Below are positions 15,788-24,900 of a DNA stretch of 45,600 nucleotides, one piece after another. Each line of letters opens with the position of its first letter. Within the stretch, counting starts at the first letter, position 1. The DNA is from Bacteroidales bacterium. Lineage in GTDB: Bacteria > Bacteroidota > Bacteroidia > Bacteroidales > UBA3824. The position numbers and the translations under genes are program-made. The notes beneath the pieces were generated by a model. It did no database searches. It worked only from the letters and a program-made list of their open reading frames with translations, and was not told the origin of the DNA. The stretch lies in contig JAFYDK010000057.1 in NCBI GenBank assembly GCA_017544805.1, positions 1-45,600 of the forward strand. The letters are read 5' to 3'.

Positions 15788-17686
15788 TTAAAGCGACAAC
15801 ATTTCTCTTACAGTTTTTGCGATACTTTTTTGATCAAAACCGCAAACTCTGTATAAATCTTGTTGAGTTCCGTGTTCGATAAACTTGTCAGGAATACCTA
15901 AACGCTTAATTTTTGCATGATAAAAATTATCAGCGGCATATTCCAAAATTGCCGAACCAAAACCGCCTTGAAGACAATTATCTTCAACGGTAATTATTTT
16001 ATTAAACTTTTGAAAAATCTTATCTAACAGTTCAGTATCAAGCGGTTTTATAAAACGCATATCGTAATGTGAGGGAAAAATATTTTCGTTTTTCAACTCT
16101 TTTAACGCGCATTTTACTTCATATCCGGCCGTTCCGATTGAAACTATTGCAATATTTTCACCTTCAGAGATTTGTCTGCCTTTTCCGATTTTTAATTCTT
16201 GAAACGGTTTTTCCCAATCAGGATTATGACCGTTGCCTCTTGGATAACGGATTGAGAAAGGTTTACCGGCTTTGTAGGCAGTAAACATCAAATTTCTTAA
16301 ATCTTCTTCATCCATCGGTGCTGAGACGATTAAATTAGGAATATGTCTTAAATATGAAATATCAAATGCTCCTTGATGCGTTGCTCCGTCAGCACCGACC
16401 AATCCTGCACGGTCGAGGCACAGAATTACGGGCAGACGCGGTAAACAAACATCGTGAATTATCTGATCGTAAGAGCGTTGCATGAAGGTCGAATAAATGT
16501 TGCAAAACGGGATTAACCCTTGAGCAGCCATTCCCGCTGAAAATGTTACGGCGTGTTCTTCGGCAATTCCTACGTCAAAAACTCTGTCGTGAAATTTTTC
16601 TGCCATTATGTTCATCGAACAACCCGAAGGCATAGCGGGCGTAACTCCTACGATTTTAGAATCTTGCTCGGCTAATGTTAAAAGTGTTTTTCCGAAAACG
16701 TCTTGAAATTTCGGTCCTAAAATTTCATTTTGTTGCGGCGAATTGTCAAGCTTTTGACCCGTCTCGATGTTAAAAGCGGAACTTGTGGCGTGCCATTTCG
16801 TCTGATTTTCTTCAGCGAATTTGTAACCTTTGCCTTTTTTGGTGATAACGTGCAGAAGTTTAGGACCTTTGATGTTTTTCATCTCCGTTAAAATTTCCGA
16901 AAGATGAACCACGTCATGACCATCCACAGGCCCGAAATATCTGAATCCGAAACCAGAAAAAAGGTTGGAACGTTTCATGACGATATATTTGATACCGTTT
17001 TCTACCTTTACCAAAAAATCCCTTGTGGAAGGCACTAATCTGTTGAATTTTCCCAAAACGTTCCAAACATCGTTTTTCACTCTGTTGTAAGTTTTGGAAG
17101 TTGTTATGTCCAAAAGATAATTGTTTAATGCGCCTTGATTAGGGTCGATTGCAATGTGATTGTCGTTTAGGATTACAAGTAAATTCGACTTTTGAATTCC
17201 GGCATTGTTAAGCCCTTCAAAAGCCATACCGCCTGTCATCGAACCGTCGCCGATGACAGATATAACGTGCTGATCTTCTCTTTTTAACAGTTTAGCAGCC
17301 ACAGCCAAACCGAGGGCTGCGCTTATTGAAGTGGAAGCGTGTCCGACGGTAAAAGCATCGTATTCGCTTTCGTCCCTATTAGGAAAGGGACTCAGACCGT
17401 GAAAAGAGCGCAATGTTTCAAACATTTGTTTTCTGCCCGTGAGAATTTTGTGGGCATACGCCTGATGTCCTACGTCAAAAACAATCTGATCGTAGGGCGT
17501 ATTATAAACATAATGTAACGCTACAGTAAGTTCAACGACACCCAATGTAGCGGCAAAATGCCCCGGATGACGGCTGATAACCTCGATTATAAATTGTCTT
17601 AATTCGTTGCAGAGTTCAGGCAGACGGTCTTTGGACAATTTTTTTAAATCGGACGGATTGTTTATATTGTCTAAAAGCGGATACAC
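15788..17686 (-). CDS. dxs: 1-deoxy-D-xylulose-5-phosphate synthase
   Basis: A 632-residue thiamine-diphosphate enzyme joining pyruvate and glyceraldehyde-3-phosphate, the first step of the MEP isoprenoid pathway. Length is normal. Signatures: HPGHFAATLGVVELTVALHY (~40-59), FDVGHQAYAHKILTGR, SVIGDGSMTGGMAFEGLNNA (TPP/Mg site, ~142-161), YFGPVDGHD and GIAEEHAVTFSAGMAAQG (catalytic Glu, ~374-391), with a transketolase-type C-terminal domain. The start is GTG at 17686, since no in-frame ATG lies near and MYPLLDNINNPSDLKKL fits the family N-terminus. Confidence 0.97.
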   Translation of the reverse strand: MYPLLDNINNPSDLKKLSKDRLPELCNELRQFIIEVISRHPGHFAATLGVVELTVALHYVYNTPYDQIVFDVGHQAYAHKILTGRKQMFETLRSFHGLSPFPNRDESEYDAFTVGHASTSISAALGLAVAAKLLKREDQHVISVIGDGSMTGGMAFEGLNNAGIQKSNLLVILNDNHIAIDPNQGALNNYLLDITTSKTYNRVKNDVWNVLGKFNRLVPSTRDFLVKVENGIKYIVMKRSNLFSGFGFRYFGPVDGHDVVHLSEILTEMKNIKGPKLLHVITKKGKGYKFAEENQTKWHATSSAFNIETGQKLDNSPQQNEILGPKFQDVFGKTLLTLAEQDSKIVGVTPAMPSGCSMNIMAEKFHDRVFDVGIAEEHAVTFSAGMAAQGLIPFCNIYSTFMQRSYDQIIHDVCLPRLPVILCLDRAGLVGADGATHQGAFDISYLRHIPNLIVSAPMDEEDLRNLMFTAYKAGKPFSIRYPRGNGHNPDWEKPFQELKIGKGRQISEGENIAIVSIGTAGYEVKCALKELKNENIFPSHYDMRFIKPLDTELLDKIFQKFNKIITVEDNCLQGGFGSAILEYAADNFYHAKIKRLGIPDKFIEHGTQQDLYRVCGFDQKSIAKTVREMLSL

Positions 17687-17708
17687 GTTTTTTTTCTAAA
17701 AATTCCCG

Positions 17709-17716
17709 CAAATATA
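17709..17716 (-). promoter_or_regulatory. -7 box of dxs
   Basis: On the minus strand this reads TATATTTG, matching TAnnTTTG, 22 nt upstream of the dxs GTG start. No clear -33 element. Confidence 0.45.
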
Positions 17717-17778
17717 TAAAGTTAGTTTGAATAAAAAGTATTTATTTTGCAAATTTAAACAGAATTTTAATATTAATT

Positions 17779-18759
17779 ATGATTGAGTATTATCTCATAA
17801 TGCGGAAAATGACTGTGGGCAAAATCATTAATTTTTTCAAGAGATTTTTTTCGATTTTGTTATCAAAAATGTTTAGAAAACTGAGAATCAGTGGTATGCC
17901 TTGGTCTTATTCGATAGAACCGACCAATCTTTGCAATCTCAATTGTAGGGAATGTGCATCGGGTTTAGGGCTTTTAAAGCGTAAGAAAGGTGTTATGAGT
18001 TATGAAGATTTTATGACGGTATCGGATAAAATAGCACCCTTTGCATTGAATTGTTTTTTGTATTTTCAGGGCGAACCGTTTTTGAATAAGGATTTTTTGA
18101 AAATGGCGGAATATGCTGATAAAAAGAAAATTTTTACAGCGACTTCCACTAACGGACACTTTATCAATAGAGAGGTGGCAGAAAAAACTGTTCTTTCCGG
18201 TCTTGATAAGATAATTATCTCGTTTGACGGCAATACTCAAGAAAATTATTCTGCTTATCGTAAAGGCGGTGACTTAGAAAAAGTTATAACGGCGATAAAA
18301 GAACTTTCAGCGGCGAAAAAACGTTTGAAAAAACTTACGCCTGTGATTGAGGTTCAGACTATTGTCAACAGAATTAATGAAAACGAGTTGAAAAATATCA
18401 AACGTTTTGCTTTTTCTTTAGGTGCTGACAAGTTTTATTTTAAGACTATGCAGATTGAGAAATCAGAGGATTTTCAGGTTTTTAAAACCTCAATTGATAA
18501 ATTTTCGCGTTATGATGAACAGAACCGTTTGAAAAAGAAAGTCGGTTTTTGTAATCGGATTTTGAATTCAGCGGTTATTACGATAGATTCTTTTGTCGTA
18601 GTTTGTTGTTATGACAAAGATGCTGATTTTAGGCTCGGTAATTTGAAAGACAATGATTTAAAAGAGATTCTTTTGTCTGAGAACACTTTAAAAATCTTAA
18701 CGGCTATCGAGTTTAATGAGAAACATCGTCCGAAAATGTGTGCAAATTGCGGCGGGTAA
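17779..18759 (+). CDS. Radical SAM/SPASM protein
   Basis: A 326-residue protein. EPTNLCNLNCRECASG places the iron-sulfur-binding CxxxCxxC at Cys52, Cys56 and Cys59. FLYFQGEPFLNKDF corresponds to the GGEP SAM-binding motif. Near the C-terminus, cysteines in GFCNRIL, VVCCYDKDADF and MCANCGG form a SPASM-type auxiliary cluster region with the LGNLKDNDLKEI element. The N-terminus is basic and hydrophobic (~18-35), possibly membrane-associated. SPASM enzymes often modify peptides or proteins, but no precursor gene lies next to it. The substrate is unknown. Confidence 0.88.
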   Translation: MIEYYLIMRKMTVGKIINFFKRFFSILLSKMFRKLRISGMPWSYSIEPTNLCNLNCRECASGLGLLKRKKGVMSYEDFMTVSDKIAPFALNCFLYFQGEPFLNKDFLKMAEYADKKKIFTATSTNGHFINREVAEKTVLSGLDKIIISFDGNTQENYSAYRKGGDLEKVITAIKELSAAKKRLKKLTPVIEVQTIVNRINENELKNIKRFAFSLGADKFYFKTMQIEKSEDFQVFKTSIDKFSRYDEQNRLKKKVGFCNRILNSAVITIDSFVVVCCYDKDADFRLGNLKDNDLKEILLSENTLKILTAIEFNEKHRPKMCANCGG

Positions 18760-18774
18760 TTTTTTTTTAAGGAT

Positions 18775-18805
18775 TTTGAAATCTCAAATCAATCTGTTAC
18801 CTTTG
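18775..18805 (+). promoter_or_regulatory. Promoter of tilS
   Basis: TTTG (18775-18778), a 19-bp spacer and TACCTTTG (18798-18805) match the Bacteroidota consensus closely. The transcript would start ~55 nt before the ATG at 18868. Confidence 0.7.
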
Positions 18806-18867
18806 TAAAAAAAAATATGGATTGATGAAAAAGTAAAGGAAAAAATATCTAAAAAGTTGGATATAAA

Positions 18868-20205
18868 ATGTTGAAAAAATTTTTGCAGTTTATTTCTGAT
18901 AATCAATTGTTTGATATAAAAAATGATACGGTTTTGCTTGGAGTCAGCGGTGGTCCTGATTCTGTGGTAATGGCGGATTTGTTTTTTAGGGCCAAAATAC
19001 GTTTTGAGATTTGCCATGTCAATTTTAATCTGCGCGGAGAAGATTCTGTTGCGGATATGGAATTTGTAAAAAATCTTTGCGAAAAATATTCTGTGCATGG
19101 TTCGTTTTATAGCGTTGATACTAAGGAATATGCACGTAAAAATAAACTTTCTATCGAAATGGCGGCAAGGAATTTCAGATATTCTAAATTTGAAGAAATT
19201 TCTTTAGAAAAAAAAATTCCTTATATTGCCGTTGCTCATCACGGCGGCGATGCAGTTGAAACTTTTTTGCTCAATCTTACCCGTGGTGCGGGTCTGAAGG
19301 GTTTGACAGGAATACGTGTTAAAAACGGTAAAATTATAAGACCCTTGCTTTGTTTTTCCCGTTATGAAATTATGGATTATATTGAAAAACAAGGACTTAG
19401 CTTTAGAACCGATAAAACCAATTTTGAAAACGATTATACCCGTAACAAAATCAGGAATCAGATAATTCCGCTTTTTGAAACGATTAATCCCTCTTTCAAA
19501 AATAATGTGGCTTTAACGATGAAATTCCTTTCGGGGGCGGAAAAAATTTATGAAAATGCGGTTTCTTTTCAGCGTGAAAAAATTATCAAAAAGGAAGACG
19601 GATTTTTGAAAATTAATATTTCGGATATTGAAAAATTTTGTGCGCCTGAAATTTTACTTTTTGAAATTTGTTCTGCTTACGGTTTCAACAGAACCCAAAC
19701 CGATGAAATTTTCCTTTCGCTTTCCTCTCAAAGCGGAAAACTTTTTTATTCTTCGGGGTATCAAATTTTGAAGGATCGTAAGGAATTGATAATTAGTAAA
19801 TTAAAACCTCAAAGCATTGATTCTCAAATCGAAATTACAATCTCTGATGTTATTTCGGGAGGGGTTGAAAAGGCATCGAATTTGGAGTTTACGATTATCG
19901 AAAACAAGGATTTTTCGCCTCAACGAGATGTTAAAACTGTTTATTATGATTTTAACGAAGTGGTTTTTCCGTTGAAAATTTCTTCATGGCACAGCGGAGA
20001 TGTTTTTTTGCCATTCGGGGCAAAGGGAAAAAAGAAAATCAGCGATTTATTAACCGATAAAAAGCTTAATCTTGTTGAAAAACAGAGGGTTAGAGTTTTA
20101 CGTTCGGGCGAAAAAATCATTTGGGTAATCGGTCTTAGAGCCTCTAATTATTTTAGGGTAACGGACAAAACAAAAAAAATTTTGAAAATAACGTTAATTG
20201 AATAA
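18868..20205 (+). CDS. tilS: tRNA(Ile)-lysidine synthase
   Basis: A 445-residue cytoplasmic enzyme that attaches lysine to C34 of tRNA-Ile(CAU), changing decoding from AUG to AUA. The PP-loop SGGPDS is at 27-32, followed by FEICHVNFNLRGEDS, VAHHGGDAVETFLLNLTRGAG, RPLLCFSRYEIMDY and the ENDYTRNKIRNQIIP motif. The C-terminal TilS domain is also present (FGAKGKKKISDLLTDKKLN... IWVIGLRASNYFRV). Length is normal. Confidence 0.95.
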   Translation: MLKKFLQFISDNQLFDIKNDTVLLGVSGGPDSVVMADLFFRAKIRFEICHVNFNLRGEDSVADMEFVKNLCEKYSVHGSFYSVDTKEYARKNKLSIEMAARNFRYSKFEEISLEKKIPYIAVAHHGGDAVETFLLNLTRGAGLKGLTGIRVKNGKIIRPLLCFSRYEIMDYIEKQGLSFRTDKTNFENDYTRNKIRNQIIPLFETINPSFKNNVALTMKFLSGAEKIYENAVSFQREKIIKKEDGFLKINISDIEKFCAPEILLFEICSAYGFNRTQTDEIFLSLSSQSGKLFYSSGYQILKDRKELIISKLKPQSIDSQIEITISDVISGGVEKASNLEFTIIENKDFSPQRDVKTVYYDFNEVVFPLKISSWHSGDVFLPFGAKGKKKISDLLTDKKLNLVEKQRVRVLRSGEKIIWVIGLRASNYFRVTDKTKKILKITLIE

Positions 20206-20235
20206 AGTTTTTTATGCAGAGAAAAAAAAAATATA

Positions 20236-20243
20236 TATCTTTG
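20236..20243 (+). promoter_or_regulatory. -7 box upstream of the 20276 gene
   Basis: TATCTTTG matches TAnnTTTG, 32 nt before the ATG at 20276. The -33 region is T-rich without an exact TTTG. Confidence 0.5.
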
Positions 20244-20275
20244 CATATCCTTTAACATAATTAATAGAGCGGAAT

Positions 20276-21019
20276 ATGTCAAAAATATTTTACGGATTAG
20301 GAGGAATTGCGGCTGTTTTAGGTGTAATTCTCCTCATTTCTGGACACGGTATCATGGGAGTTATATCTTTGGTATCGGGTGCTGTAATAATGTTGGCAAC
20401 CCTTTTTGCCACGAAATTAATAGATGCAGGCAGTCAAGGAAATATTGTCTCGGGTCAAGACGGTAATCTTTCGGTGGAGATGAAAATCAATCAAGCGATT
20501 TCCGGCGCAAGACAAAACAAGTTTAAGGCGGAGAGTGAAATTCGCAGACTTACTGCTTGGAGCAACGATGCAATTTTTACTGCTTATCATCAGGAATACG
20601 AAAAAGTAGGTGCTAATTATCAGAAAGATGCTTTGCTTGATAATTACAATGAAATTCGTGAAAAATACGGAACCTCTCTTAGTTTTGAAACTATGGAAAA
20701 ATGTGACGGCATTGTCAAGGATTATGCTCAAAAAATCGAAGGTTACAAATCCCGTATTGATGTTTTTGACAAGCAGGAGTTGGAATATACGGAACTTAAA
20801 AATAAAATTAAAGCCGTAAAACAACACGAAAAGATGATGAACAAACTTCAGGCTCACAAAAGCAAAATTGAGGCTGCCTCCGAAAGAGAAGCCGCTTCTA
20901 TTGTAGCAGGTGATTATGATATGGCTCATCTTACGATGGACTCCATCGCAAAGGAAGTTTCTGAAAAAGAAGAATATTTCAGGCAACTTGATAAGATAAA
21001 TTATCAACTTGGCAGTTAA
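20276..21019 (+). CDS. Hypothetical membrane protein with coiled-coil domain
   Basis: A 247-residue protein I do not recognise. Residues ~4-23 and ~28-46 are two closely spaced hydrophobic helices rich in Gly, Ile and Val (VLGVILLISGHGIMGVISLV). The remainder (~65-247) is charged, helical and probably coiled coil (KAESEIRRLTAWSN, KIKAVKQHEKMMNKLQAHKS). The likely topology is a hairpin in the inner membrane with a cytoplasmic coiled coil. It lies between tilS and tpiA and has its own -7 box; no function is assigned. Confidence 0.7.
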   Translation: MSKIFYGLGGIAAVLGVILLISGHGIMGVISLVSGAVIMLATLFATKLIDAGSQGNIVSGQDGNLSVEMKINQAISGARQNKFKAESEIRRLTAWSNDAIFTAYHQEYEKVGANYQKDALLDNYNEIREKYGTSLSFETMEKCDGIVKDYAQKIEGYKSRIDVFDKQELEYTELKNKIKAVKQHEKMMNKLQAHKSKIEAASEREAASIVAGDYDMAHLTMDSIAKEVSEKEEYFRQLDKINYQLGS

Positions 21020-21066
21020 GAATTTGATTATTTTAAAAAAAAATATAATTTCTAATTAAAAAAACA

Positions 21067-21834
21067 ATGAGAAAATTAATAGTAGCAGGCAACTGGAAAA
21101 TGAATACTTCCGTTGCAGAAGGTGTAGAATTAGCAAAAAAAGTAAGCGCATACGCTGAACAAAAAAATTTGCCCGCCGGCAAACAAATCGTAATTGCTCC
21201 GCCTTTTACGCATCTTGCTCCCGTAGCTCAAGTTATCAATGCTGACAAAGTAATTCTCGCAGCTCAGGATTGTGCAGCAACCAAAAACGGTGCTTATACC
21301 GGTGAGGTTTCAGCATCTATGCTTAAAGGTCTGGGCGTTAAAGCCGTAATTCTCGGACACTCTGAGCGCAGACAGTATTTCAAAGAAAACTCTGAAATCC
21401 TTCTCAAAAAAATAAAACTCGCTTTGGAAGAAGGTCTTGACGTAATTTTCTGCGTAGGCGAAACCAAAGATCAAAGAGAAGCTGGTCAGAGCCTTTATTT
21501 CAACGTTGTAAAAGCACAGTTGGTTGATACGGTTTTCACTCTTACAAAAGAGGAATTCTCAAAAATCATCATCGCTTACGAACCTGTATGGGCTATCGGA
21601 ACTGGTCTTACAGCATCTCCCGAACAAGCACAAGAAATTCATGAATTTATCCGTAAGGAAGTTGCTGCTAATTTCGGTGACGAAGTTGCTCAAAACACAA
21701 CTATCCTTTACGGCGGTAGCTGCAAAGCATCTAACGCAGCGGAAATTTTCGCTAAAAAGGACGTAGACGGCGGTCTTATCGGTGGTGCAGCCCTTAAAGC
21801 CGACGATTTCGGAAAAATTATTGATGCCCGTTAA
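21067..21834 (+). CDS. tpiA: Triosephosphate isomerase
   Basis: A 255-residue glycolytic enzyme interconverting dihydroxyacetone phosphate and glyceraldehyde-3-phosphate. The catalytic Lys is in GNWKMN (K11), the His in ILGHSERRQYF (~95-105), and the Glu in AYEPVWAIGTG (~168-178, with loop 6). The phosphate-binding LYGGSCKASNA and GLIGGAAL are present near the end. Full length and intact. A strong terminator follows. Confidence 0.97.
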   Translation: MRKLIVAGNWKMNTSVAEGVELAKKVSAYAEQKNLPAGKQIVIAPPFTHLAPVAQVINADKVILAAQDCAATKNGAYTGEVSASMLKGLGVKAVILGHSERRQYFKENSEILLKKIKLALEEGLDVIFCVGETKDQREAGQSLYFNVVKAQLVDTVFTLTKEEFSKIIIAYEPVWAIGTGLTASPEQAQEIHEFIRKEVAANFGDEVAQNTTILYGGSCKASNAAEIFAKKDVDGGLIGGAALKADDFGKIIDAR

Positions 21835-21860
21835 GGGAATTAAAAGTTTTTAAATATTGG

Positions 21861-21907
21861 CGGCTGACAGCGTGAAATACTTAATTTATCGCAGTCAGCC
21901 GTTTTTT
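21861..21907 (+). terminator. Intrinsic terminator after tpiA
   Basis: CGGCTGAC (21861-21868) pairs with GTCAGCCG (21894-21901), with extra imperfect pairing inside (AGCG/TCGC), followed by six T residues. Confidence 0.8.
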
Positions 21908-21940
21908 GTTTTATAAAAAATCTAAAAAAACGTGCCGGTT

Positions 21941-24900
21941 ATGAAGAAAATTCTAATGATATTTTTAGCGGTATTTTTTGTTTTAGCCGTTGAAAAAGAA
22001 TCTTTTGCACAAGAAGAAAAAGTTTTGTTTTCTGTTTCTTCGGATTTTCCAAAACAGGTGGAAAGTTATATGGGTATCAAAACTACCCTTAACAAAGAAT
22101 TGAAGGCGGAAGTAAGGAAGTTTACCGAAAAGTTAGAAAAAAATGTAATTTCGGGCGAATATGTTGAGCAAATAGTCAACCTAATGAATTCTTATGCCGC
22201 CAAACGTGCCAATCCTACTACGCACATGCTGACTGTAATAAGAATTTTTAATGCGTTTTGGGATAAAAATCAGACCGGACAGTTTAAAGTTTGGCACGAT
22301 TATATTATGCATTTAATCGGCAGGAATGTTCCTCTTATTCGATTGAATGAGATTATGAATTTTACTGTTAACCTTTTGCTTTACAATAGTTTGGAATATG
22401 CTGCTTCAAAAAATTGGTATCTTTCGTCCTCCTCATATATTTTGAAGGTTACTCCTGATTTATACGGCGCAGACGAAGACCTTTTGACGGTGGAATGTCA
22501 AAACACCGACATCCGTTGTCGTATGAAAAACGATACTTCTCTTGTAATTTATTCTACATCAGGCGTTTATACGCCTTCTACGCACGAATGGAAAGGTAAA
22601 AACGGTAAAGTTGATTTTCGCCGAGGCAACCTTTCTCCCGATAGTATTTATGCTGAACTTCCTGAATATGTGATAGATACCCGCAGTCCTCAGTATTCGG
22701 TAGAAAATGTAACGTTTTATAATCGAAAATATTTTCAAAAAGGACTAAAAGGACATTTTGAAGACAAAGTCGTTCTTAACGGCACGGGCGAAAAAGCTCG
22801 TTATCCTCAGTTTAAAAGTTATGCAACCGATATTAAAATCGAAAATCTTGTCGACGGTATCGACTATGTCGGCGGTTATGCTCAAAACGGTGTGATATTT
22901 TCAGGTATGGTTTCTGACAGTTTGGGAACTTCGTATTCGCAAATTGTTTTCAAGCGTGACGGTAAACCTTTTATTACAGCCTCCTCTCGTGCATTTGTTT
23001 TCGGTCTTGATAAACTTGACAGCCAAAAAGCTAAAATAGAAATTAATAACGGTCAGTCAGGCGTGAGAATAACGCACATCGGTTTGAAATTAAAATATAA
23101 TTCTAAGACCCAGCAGTTAATACTTTTTAGAGGTACTAACGAGTCGGAGGTTGCCGAATTTGTTGATGATTATCACAATCTTTATATTGATGCTAATCAG
23201 TTGGAATGGAAACTCAACGATACGGTGATTTATTTCGCAACGCGTCCTGCCGCGCCTAATAATTATGCCACGTTTAAATCCAAGGATTATTTTTCTCATG
23301 CAGAATGGAACGAGTTTCAAGGGCCGGAAAACACTAACTGGCTGGTTATTTTAAGAAATCTTTTTTACGGCGATGCCCGTTCTCAATATACCTCAAGGGA
23401 GATTCAGCAATATGTTAATGCTAAATACAAACTTATTTTAACAGAGGTTCAAGTTCATCAAATGCTTTTGAAATTGGCGTATAAGGACTTTTTGGAATAT
23501 GACATTTCGGAGCGTACACTTTATAATTTTACGCAGAAGTTTTGGGATTGGATTAATTCTCACAACCGCAAAAGCGACAGTTTAAAAGCTATTATTAGAA
23601 AAAATCCTAACTTCGATGCAAATATTCACGGTGAGGACAAAGACTATGATAATATTATTATCAATTCAAAACCGAAACCGAAAAAAGATTCAAAGCAACA
23701 AAGTCAGGACAAAGCACAAAACGACGAACTCATGGAGTTGATTGAAAACACTCAGTCTATTGTAAAAAACTATGTTAACGGAATTATCAATCTCAATAAT
23801 AACGATCTTTATATTTATCATGTTCGTCCTTTTGACCTTTCAAAATCAAGAAAGGTGAAAATCATTTCCGACAGCGTGGTTGTCGTTCATAAGAATTGCG
23901 ATATGACATTCAACGGAAAAATTCAAGCGGGTTTGGTTGATTTTTACGGTCGTGATTTTCAGTTTAATTACGACTCTTTCAATATTAAAATTCCTAAAGC
24001 CGACTCAATGTCCGTTCTCACGGTTGGAAAAACTCCTGACGGAAAACATCGTAAAATAGATTCCGTCCGTTCAGTGTTTGAAACCATAGTCGGAGTTTTG
24101 CAGATTGATGCTTTCAACAATAAGTCCGGTGTTAATGAAAATAATGTATATCCGAGTCTTACAACCACCGATACTTCGTATGTTTATTACGACAAATTGA
24201 CTTCGGAAAAATACGATAGGGATAAATTTCACATGATTGTTTATCCTTTTAAATTGGACAGCATGAACTTTATCGAATTGAACGGTGTGAAAGCTAAAGG
24301 AAAATTTGTTTCGGGTATTTTCCCTGATTTGGAGGTAACTTTGAACGTTCAGCCTGACCTTTCGTTAGGATTCGTCCTGCCGACACCTGATGGCGGTATG
24401 GACTTGTTTTCGGGTAAAGGCAGTTATCATAATACCGTAACACTTAACGCCAGCGGTCTTAGCGGCGATGGTGAAATTCGTTATTTAACGGCTATTTCTC
24501 GGGCAAAACAATTCAGTTTCTTCCCCGATTCCGTTGTGGGAATTTGTTATTTGGTTGATATTAAAGGTGTTACAAGAGATGAGGTTTCTTCAACTCCGAA
24601 TGTGCATAGTGAATATCCGAGTGTTTATTCGGATTCTGCTATGATTTATTGGATGCCAGAAAAGGACGTTTTTTCGGCTTTAACCAAAGATACGACTTTG
24701 AGGGTTTTTGATAGAAAAGCTCTTTTTAACGGCAAAATAGATTTAACGCCTAAAAATATGCATGCCCAAGGCGAATTGCTTTATAATAATACAGGATTGT
24801 TTTCCGATAAATTTACTCTGAGAAATTCCACTTTTGATGCTGACAGTGCTTCTTTGTGCAATTTTGACGAAAAATCTCCGGGCGATAGTACGGGGCATTT